Shown here: positions 58,345 to 64,000 of the stretch, in pieces
Position numbering within the stretch: position 1 is the first letter of the stretch
Layout of the letters: each line of letters opens with the position of its first letter
DNA from: Actinoallomurus sp963850195
Lineage (GTDB): Bacteria > Actinomycetota > Actinomycetes > Streptosporangiales > Streptosporangiaceae
DNA length: 64,000 nucleotides
Direction: 5' to 3'
Assembly (NCBI GenBank): GCA_963850195.1
Contig: CAWKKD010000007.1
Coordinates: 62,001 to 126,000, forward strand
Notes under the pieces: model-generated
What the model was told of the DNA's origin: nothing
Databases searched by the model: none
Seen by the model: the letters and a program-made list of their open reading frames with translations, nothing else
Position numbers and translations under genes: made by a program

Positions 58345-59538
58345 ATGTTCGCCCGTTTGTCGGCGTGGTTGCGGCGGCATCCGCAGTTCGTCGACCTCAT
58401 CTGGACGCTGCCGGTCATCGCGATCGCGCAGCTGACGACGCCCACCTACGTGGCCCACACCGGCGACGGATACCACGCGACGGTTCCGCTGGCCACGCAC
58501 GAGCTGCTGATCGTGACGTCCTGCGTGCCGCTCATCTGGCGCCGCCGGTGGCCGCGTGCCGTCTTCATGATCGTCGCGCTGGTGGCGTTCACGCAGTGGA
58601 CCTTCGGGATCGGCCTCGCCGCCTACGACCTGGCCGTGATGATCGCGATGTACACGGTCGCCGCGGAGTGCGCGTTCCGCTGGGCGTTCGCGGCCGGTCT
58701 CGTCGCCGAGCTGGGCGCGGGCCTGGCGGTGTTCAGCGAGTGGCGCGACGATCCGGGCCGTGCCTCGTGGAAGACGATGATCCCGTTCTCGGTGTTCATC
58801 TGCGCGATCTGGCTCTGCGGCCTCTACCTCAACACACGGCGCAAGTACACCCGCAGCCTGGAGGAGCGCGCCACGCGGCTCGAGCGTGAGCGGGACGCAC
58901 AGGTGCAGGTCGCGGCCGCCGCCGAGCGCGCCCGCATCGCGCGCGAGATGCACGACGTCATCGCGCACAGCATCAGCGTGATGGTGGTGCAGGCCGACGG
59001 CGCCGCGTACACCGTGGAGGCCGACGCGAAACGCGCCAAGCTCGCGATGGAGGCCATCGGCTCGACGGGGCGGCAGGCGCTCATGGAGATGCGGCGCATG
59101 CTCGGCGTGCTCCGCGACGGCGGCGACGCCACCCTCGCGCCGCAGCCGGGCGTCGATCAGATCAACGAGCTGCTCGAGCAGATCCGGTCGGCCGGTCTGA
59201 GCGTCGACCTGACGATCCAGGGCGTGCCCGCCGAACTGACCGCGGGCATGCAGCTCACCATCTACCGGATCGTGCAGGAGGCCCTGACCAACACCCGCAA
59301 GCACGCCGGGCCGGGCGCCTCCGCACACGTCGGGCTCTACTACGGTGATCACGCGATCGAGATCCGGATCCGTGACGACGGGCGTGGCGTCACCCGCGAC
59401 GACGGGCGCGGCCACGGCCTGGTCGGCATGCGCGAGCGCGTCGCCGTCTACGGAGGTTCGGTCAGCGCCGAGCCCGCTACGGGCGGCGGCTTCGAGGTCG
59501 TCGCACGGCTCCCCCTGAAAGAAGAGGTCAAGGCATGA
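58345..59538 (+). CDS. Sensor histidine kinase (NarL/DesK type)
   Basis: A 397-residue kinase with five or so N-terminal membrane segments (LIWTLPVIAIAQLTTPTYV, LIVTSCVPLIWRRRWP, VFMIVALVAFTQWTFGIGL, AVMIAMYTVAAECAF, MIPFSVFICAIWLCGLYL). H-box RIAREMHDVIAHSISVMVV, N-box EALTNTRKHAG and G-box GHGLVGMRERVAVYGG. ATG start. Overlaps its regulator by four bases. Clearly related to the kinase at 48215 but not a recent copy. Confidence 0.94.
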   Translation: MFARLSAWLRRHPQFVDLIWTLPVIAIAQLTTPTYVAHTGDGYHATVPLATHELLIVTSCVPLIWRRRWPRAVFMIVALVAFTQWTFGIGLAAYDLAVMIAMYTVAAECAFRWAFAAGLVAELGAGLAVFSEWRDDPGRASWKTMIPFSVFICAIWLCGLYLNTRRKYTRSLEERATRLERERDAQVQVAAAAERARIAREMHDVIAHSISVMVVQADGAAYTVEADAKRAKLAMEAIGSTGRQALMEMRRMLGVLRDGGDATLAPQPGVDQINELLEQIRSAGLSVDLTIQGVPAELTAGMQLTIYRIVQEALTNTRKHAGPGASAHVGLYYGDHAIEIRIRDDGRGVTRDDGRGHGLVGMRERVAVYGGSVSAEPATGGGFEVVARLPLKEEVKA

Positions 59539-60212
59539 GCATCCGGGTGCTGCTCGTCGACGATCAAGAGCTGGTACGCGCGGGCTTCCGCATGGTGCTC
59601 GACGCCCAGCCGGACATCGACGTGGCCGGGGAGGCCGGCGACGGGCTGCGCGCCATCGAGGTGCTGCGCTCCATCACGGCCGACGTCGTCCTGATGGACG
59701 TCCGCATGCCGCGGATGGACGGCATCGAGGCGACGCGGCGGATCTGCGCGTCCCCCGACGGGCCGAAAGTGATCATCCTGACGACGTTCGACCTGGACGA
59801 GTACGCCTTCTCCGCGCTGAAGGCGGGCGCGGCCGGGTTCCTGCTCAAGGACGCCGGTCCGGAGCAGCTCATCGAGGCGATCCGGGCGGTGCGGTCGGGC
59901 GACGCCGTGGTCGCGCCGAGCACGACGCGGCGCCTCATCGACCGTTTCGTGCAGCACATCCCCGACCAGGGCGAGGCGGAGACCGGTGCGCTCGACACGC
60001 TCACCGCGCGCGAGCGCGAGGTTCTCCAGCTCGTCGCGCGCGGCCTGTCGAACAACGAGATCGCAGGACAGCTCTTCGTCTCCGAGGCGACCGTTAAGAC
60101 CCATGTCGGGCGCGTCCTGAGCAAGCTGGACCTGCGCGATCGGGTGCAGGCGGTGGTGTTCGCATATGAGACGGGGCTCATCAGAAGCGGGCAGAACAAT
60201 CACACTGAGTAA
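59535..60212 (+). CDS. NarL/LuxR-type response regulator
   Basis: A 225-residue regulator. Receiver D9/D10 and D55 in LMDVRMPRMDG, Thr in ILTTFDLDEYA and Lys in GFLLKDAG. LuxR helix-turn-helix LTAREREVLQLVARGLSNNEIA and ATVKTHVGRVLSKL at the C terminus. Coupled to the upstream kinase. Neighbours suggest the chaplin or the ABC exporter as possible targets, without direct evidence. Confidence 0.95.
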   Translation: MSIRVLLVDDQELVRAGFRMVLDAQPDIDVAGEAGDGLRAIEVLRSITADVVLMDVRMPRMDGIEATRRICASPDGPKVIILTTFDLDEYAFSALKAGAAGFLLKDAGPEQLIEAIRAVRSGDAVVAPSTTRRLIDRFVQHIPDQGEAETGALDTLTAREREVLQLVARGLSNNEIAGQLFVSEATVKTHVGRVLSKLDLRDRVQAVVFAYETGLIRSGQNNHTE

Positions 60213-60331
60213 CGATTGCATCACGCGATCCGGCGTTCGCCGACCGTGATCAGATCGCGTCTGGATAACTACCGTACGTGTCGGCCGCTCTTCGGGGCGG
60301 CCGCGAACGCTCCACGTACGGGAGGAATCAC

Positions 60332-60571
60332 GTGCTCAAGAAGCTCACTGCCGCCGGTGTCCTGGCTGCCGCCGCGTCCGGCGTCATGCTGCTCGCCGCC
60401 CCCGCCAACGCCGGCACGAACGGCCGTGGCGGAGTGCTCTCCGGCAACCAGGTCGTCGTCCCCATCTCCATTCCGGTCGACGCGTGCGGAAACTCCGTGG
60501 GCATCCTCGGCATCGCCGGTTCGGGCTGCCGCGGTGGCGCCTCGACGGGCGAGGGCCACGGCGGCTACTGA
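60332..60571 (+). CDS. Short chaplin family protein
   Basis: A 79-residue secreted protein. GGAGGAA four bases before GTG 60332 decides the start. Signal peptide 1-27 (LAAAASGVMLLAAPANA). The mature part is a single chaplin domain (SGNQVVVPISIPVDACGNSVGILG), with two Cys expected to form the chaplin disulfide. It ends in a His/Gly tail (GHGGY) unlike typical chaplins. Chaplins assemble on aerial hyphae as hydrophobic amyloid layers. A strong terminator follows. Confidence 0.88.
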   Translation: MLKKLTAAGVLAAAASGVMLLAAPANAGTNGRGGVLSGNQVVVPISIPVDACGNSVGILGIAGSGCRGGASTGEGHGGY

Positions 60572-60602
60572 GGTCTTCGGCGGTCGCTGAACCGCTGAGC
60601 GC

Positions 60603-60637
60603 AGGCCCCCGTACGGACTACCGTGCGGGGGCCTTTC
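60603..60637 (+). terminator. Terminator after the chaplin gene
   Basis: AGGCCCCCGTACGG pairs with CCGTGCGGGGGCCT around a short loop, followed by TTCG. Confidence 0.8.
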
Positions 60638-60763
60638 GTACTCCTCAGGTCGGATACGCGTCATCGCGAAGGGCGATCAAAGCTTGTCCGGTGGGCTGAT
60701 GGCAGGCGAGTCCGCCGTCTCTAGGTTTGGTGACATTCCGCCAGATCTCGAGGAGTCAGGCCC

Positions 60764-61513
60764 GTGACCAGCGCTACCATCATCAACGCCCCGCCCGCCG
60801 TCGTCGCCACCGAGGTGACCAAGGTGTACGGCTCCGGCGACGCCGCCGTGCACGCCCTCCGCGGCGTCAGCGTGCAGTTCGCCAAGGGGGCCTTCACCGC
60901 GATCATGGGGCCGTCCGGCTCCGGCAAGTCCACGCTCATGCACTGCCTCGCGGGCCTCGACACCGTCGACGCGGGCGCCGTCGGCATCGGCGACGTGGAG
61001 ATCACCCGGCTGTCCGACAAGCAGCTCACCCACCTGCGCCGCGACCGGATCGGCTTCATCTTTCAGGCGTTCAACCTGCTGCCGACGCTCACCGCCGAGC
61101 AGAACATCCTGCTCCCGCTGGAGCTGGCCGGCCGCAAGCCCGACCGCGCGTGGATGGACCACGTCATCGAGGCCGTCGGCCTGCGCGACCGGCTGTCGCA
61201 CCGGCCGAGCGAGCTGTCCGGCGGCCAGCAGCAGCGGGTGGCCTGCGCACGCGCGCTGGTCCACCGCCCCGAGGTGATCTTCGCGGACGAGCCGACCGGC
61301 AACCTCGACTCGAAGTCCGGCAGCGAGGTGCTCGGCTTCCTGCGCTCCTCGGTCCGCGAGCTGGGCCAGACCATCGTCATGGTCACCCACGACCCGGTCG
61401 CCGCGTCGTACGCCGACCGCGTGGTGTTCCTGCGGGACGGCGCGATCACCGCCGAGATGCACCAGCCGACCCCCGAGACCGTGCTGGACGCGTTGAAGAA
61501 GCTGGAGTCCTGA
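60764..61513 (+). CDS. ABC transporter ATP-binding protein (MacB/LolD type)
   Basis: A 249-residue ATPase. Walker A GPSGSGKST (about residue 48), Q-loop in IGFIFQAFNLLPTL, signature LSGGQQQRVACARAL, Walker B VIFADEPTGNLDS, H-loop VTHD. The FQAFNLLP and LDSKSG features mark the MacB/LolD/FtsE group that powers FtsX-type permeases. GTG start after GAGGAG. The permease gene starts one base past the stop, so they form one exporter. The substrate is unknown; lipoproteins or antimicrobial peptides are usual. Confidence 0.94.
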   Translation: MTSATIINAPPAVVATEVTKVYGSGDAAVHALRGVSVQFAKGAFTAIMGPSGSGKSTLMHCLAGLDTVDAGAVGIGDVEITRLSDKQLTHLRRDRIGFIFQAFNLLPTLTAEQNILLPLELAGRKPDRAWMDHVIEAVGLRDRLSHRPSELSGGQQQRVACARALVHRPEVIFADEPTGNLDSKSGSEVLGFLRSSVRELGQTIVMVTHDPVAASYADRVVFLRDGAITAEMHQPTPETVLDALKKLES

Positions 61514-61514
61514 C

Positions 61515-64000
61515 GTGCTGAGGACGACTCTGGCCGGCCTGCGCGCGCACCTGCTCCGGCTACTGCTGACCGGGCTGGCCATCACCCTCGGCGTCGGCTT
61601 CGTGGCGGGCACCTTCGTGCTCACCGACACGATGGAGGCCGGGTTCAACCAGCAGTTCACCGCGTCCGCCGACAAGGTCTCGGTCGCGGTCCTGCCCAAG
61701 GACGTCACGCCGGTGAAGGAGGACGGGACCGGTGGGGAGACCGGCCTGACGACGTCCGTGCTGGCCCGTCTGCGCGGCCTGCCCGGCGTCAGCGACGCCC
61801 AGGGTCAGGTACGCGGCGACGCCCCGCTGATCGACCAGAACGGCAAGGCCTACGGCGACTCGCCGACCCTCGGGCTGGGGATCGCGTCCGGCCCGCTGCA
61901 GCGGTACCTGCTCAAGAGCGGCCACCTGCCGGCCGCCGCGAACGAGGTCGTGCTCGACACGACGGTCGCCCGCCGTACGCACTTCAAGGTCGGCGACACC
62001 GTCAAGGTGCTCGACCGCCAGAGCCGGGCCCGGGCGTTCCGCGTCGCGGGCCTGATGGACTTCGGCGTCGACCAGGAGATCGCCTTCCGCGGCGGCGTCG
62101 GCTTCACGCCCGCCACCGCCGCCGAGATCACCGGCCGCCCCGACTTCGTGGAGATCGACCTGAAGGCCGCGCCCGGCACGACCGACGCGCGGCTCCGCGA
62201 CGCCGTCGCCTCGTCCGTGGGCGGGTCGGCCGAGGTGCTCACCAGCAAGCAGCTGGCCGACCGCCTCGCCAAGAGCTCCGGCGTCGACACCGCGCAGATC
62301 GGCCTGTTCTTCCTGGCCTTCGCCCTCGTCGCCCTGTTCGTCGCCGGGCTGGTCATCTACAACACCTTCAACATCCTGATCGCGCAGCGGATGCGCGAGA
62401 TGGCGCTGCTGCGCTGCGTCGGCGCCACGCGGGCCCAGGTGTTCCGCAGCGTCCTCCTCGAGTCGCTGGTCGTCGGGTTCGTCGCCTCGGTGGCCGGGGT
62501 GTTCGTCGGCATCGGCCTGGGCGCGGGCGGCGCGGCCTTCTTCGCCTCCGCCGGCCACGTCTCGCTCGGCCCGCTGGTCGTGACGCCGACCCCGATCATC
62601 CTCGGCGTCGTCGTGGGCATGGCCGTGACGTTCCTGTCCGCGCTGCTCCCCGCGCGTACCGCGACGCGGGTCCCGCCGATCGCCGCGCTGCGCCGCCAGA
62701 CGGAGGGGCCGGTCACCGGCAAGGCGAGCGTGGTGCGCGTCATCATCGGCGCGGTGCTCGGGCTCGGCGGTCTCGGGCTGAGCGCGCTCGCGCTGGCCTC
62801 CAAGGCCGGGCAGGTGCCCTTGCTCATGGTGCTGGCCGGCGGGGCGCTGATCTTCCTCGGCATCATCGCGCTCAGCCCGCTGATCGTACGCTGGCTCAGC
62901 GGCGTGGTCGGCTGGCTGCCGGCGCGCCTCATGGGCGTGCCCGGCCGTCTCGCCAGGGAGAACGCCCGCCGCAACCCCAAGCGGGCCGCGATCACCACGA
63001 TCGCGCTCACCGTGGGCGTCACGCTCATGACGATGTTCTCGGTCGCGCTGGCCTCCGCGCAGGCCACCACGGACGCCAAGCTCTCCGAGCAGTTCCCGGT
63101 CGACTACCAGCTCTCCACCCAGTACGGCAGCGACCGGCTGATCCCGCTCAAGGCGGCGGCCGACCTGCGGTCCAGGCTCGAGCTGTCCGAGGTCACCGAG
63201 GTACGCGAGGCGTCCGGGCGGCTCGGTGACCGCAAGACCGACGTCGACTCGATCAGCGAGGCCGCGCTCGGGCACTCCATCCGCCCCGACCTCGTCGCCG
63301 GGTCGCTCGACGGCCTGCGGCCGGGCACCATCGCGCTGGAGGAGGACCGCGCGGAGAGCCTCGGCGTCGGCGTGGGCCGGCAGCTGGACCTGCGGACCGC
63401 CACCGGCGTCCTGCCGCTCAAGGTCGCCGCGATCTTCACCGGGGACACCCCGATGCCGCCCGTCACGATCACCGAGGCCGACTTCCGGCGCGCCTTCGGC
63501 GTGAAGAACGACACGAAGGTCTACATCGTGGCCCGCAAGGGTGTGTCGGCGGACGCGTCGCGCAAGGCCGTCGAGGACGTGACCGCGGCGTACCCGATGG
63601 TCAAGGTGGGCAGCGCCGCCGACGTGAAGGCCCAGATCACCAAGGCGATCGACCAACTGCTCGTGCTGGTCGGCTCGCTTCTGGGGCTCGCGATCGTCAT
63701 CTCGCTGATCGGCATCGCCAACACCCTGACGCTGTCGGTCGTCGAGCGCACCCGCGAGTCGGCGCTGCTGCGGGCGCTCGGCCTGACCAAGCGCGGCCTG
63801 CGCCGGATGCTGTCGATCGAGGCGGTCATCATGGCCGTGATCGGCGCGCTGATCGGCGTGGTCGTCGGCACCGCCTGCGGCTGGGCGGCGCTGATCGCCG
63901 GGATCGACGGCGCGGTCCTGGGCTTCCCGGCGCTGCGGGTGATCGCCTTCGTCCTCGTCGCCGCGCTGGCCGGGATGCTCGCCGCGGTCCTGCCGGGCCG
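61515..64000 (+). CDS. FtsX-like ABC transporter permease, 3' truncated by window end
   Basis: Open frame from GTG 61515 (VLRTTLAGLRAHLLRLLLTGLAITLGVGF) to the last base, at least 828 residues. An N-terminal membrane helix is followed by a large MacB-like periplasmic-type domain (about residues 40-250). Then come FtsX helices (FFLAFALVALFVAGLVIYNTFNI, with RMREMALLRCVGATRAQV), a second set of helices, a second external domain and another FtsX block (LRALGLTKRGLRRMLSIEAV). This duplicated architecture is normal for the family in actinobacteria. Confidence 0.93.
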   Translation, partial: MLRTTLAGLRAHLLRLLLTGLAITLGVGFVAGTFVLTDTMEAGFNQQFTASADKVSVAVLPKDVTPVKEDGTGGETGLTTSVLARLRGLPGVSDAQGQVRGDAPLIDQNGKAYGDSPTLGLGIASGPLQRYLLKSGHLPAAANEVVLDTTVARRTHFKVGDTVKVLDRQSRARAFRVAGLMDFGVDQEIAFRGGVGFTPATAAEITGRPDFVEIDLKAAPGTTDARLRDAVASSVGGSAEVLTSKQLADRLAKSSGVDTAQIGLFFLAFALVALFVAGLVIYNTFNILIAQRMREMALLRCVGATRAQVFRSVLLESLVVGFVASVAGVFVGIGLGAGGAAFFASAGHVSLGPLVVTPTPIILGVVVGMAVTFLSALLPARTATRVPPIAALRRQTEGPVTGKASVVRVIIGAVLGLGGLGLSALALASKAGQVPLLMVLAGGALIFLGIIALSPLIVRWLSGVVGWLPARLMGVPGRLARENARRNPKRAAITTIALTVGVTLMTMFSVALASAQATTDAKLSEQFPVDYQLSTQYGSDRLIPLKAAADLRSRLELSEVTEVREASGRLGDRKTDVDSISEAALGHSIRPDLVAGSLDGLRPGTIALEEDRAESLGVGVGRQLDLRTATGVLPLKVAAIFTGDTPMPPVTITEADFRRAFGVKNDTKVYIVARKGVSADASRKAVEDVTAAYPMVKVGSAADVKAQITKAIDQLLVLVGSLLGLAIVISLIGIANTLTLSVVERTRESALLRALGLTKRGLRRMLSIEAVIMAVIGALIGVVVGTACGWAALIAGIDGAVLGFPALRVIAFVLVAALAGMLAAVLPG

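Noticed and set aside
61560..63656. Minus-strand frame of 698 codons
   Set aside because: Antisense to the FtsX-like permease, which has clear membrane and family motifs on the plus strand.

Overview
The window reads as chromosomal DNA of a high-GC, sporulation-competent actinomycete. The pointers are strong GC bias at third codon positions, many GTG starts, a chaplin, a WhiJ-like XRE/DUF397 pair, a TopA without zinc fingers, an MFS-thymidylate kinase fusion, and the conserved ppa-dacB-metallopeptidase-tilS-hpt-ftsH-fol block. Streptosporangiales/Thermomonosporaceae (Actinomadura or Actinoallomurus-like) is my best guess; this is an inference from gene content and no marker gene decides it.

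Layout. 1-7 kb: a truncated repeat protein, then a DUF5703 gene divergent from topA, the MFS-Tmk fusion and holB (DNA topology, dTTP supply, clamp loading). 7-16.4 kb: secreted subtilase, SDR, a phosphatase/fructosamine-kinase-like pair that looks like a protein-deglycation module, a secreted GH92 mannosidase behind a perfect LacI-type palindrome, a RicT/PSP1 protein and a TAP-like exported hydrolase. 16.4-18.5 kb: tRNA-Thr followed by an integrated island of about 2.1 kb. It is bounded by a tRNA-derived direct repeat, carries paired repeats near both ends that look like integrase arm sites, and holds a two-gene cassette of unknown function but no intact integrase. 18.5-25.7 kb: hydrolase, sulfotransferase, a short ORF with its own promoter and terminator, seven tRNAs (Trp, Ala, Arg, Gly, Glu, Met, Tyr), an M6 metalloprotease, a decayed secreted-protein gene and an unknown protein. 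25.7-34.4 kb: VOC protein, class IV aminotransferase, pyrD, NERD membrane protein, saccharopine-dehydrogenase-like protein, an ECF-type sigma factor fused to ZAS, membrane and extracellular segments, and an NlpC/P60 hydrolase.

34.4-46.8 kb is the conserved housekeeping block: ppa (divergent), dacB, DUF2342 metallopeptidase, tilS, hpt, ftsH, folE, an LPG-synthase-like protein, folP, an NTF2-like protein, folB, folK and DUF3180. Most genes overlap or nearly touch. 46.8-53 kb is an accessory insertion between DUF3180 and an orphan nuoD. It carries a serine hydrolase, a NarL-type two-component system, a chimeric scar made of the 3' ends of nuoD and DUF3180 joined back to back, and a small protein divergent from XRE/DUF397. 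53-64 kb: two bacterial PH-domain membrane proteins, P450, aldo/keto reductase, MidA-like methyltransferase, a second NarL-type two-component system, a short chaplin, and a MacB-like ABC exporter whose permease runs off the window.

The least explained parts are the tRNA-Thr island, the tRNA array with recurrent G1-U72 pairs and its leader ORF, the nuoD/DUF3180 duplication scar, and the membrane-anchored sigma factor.
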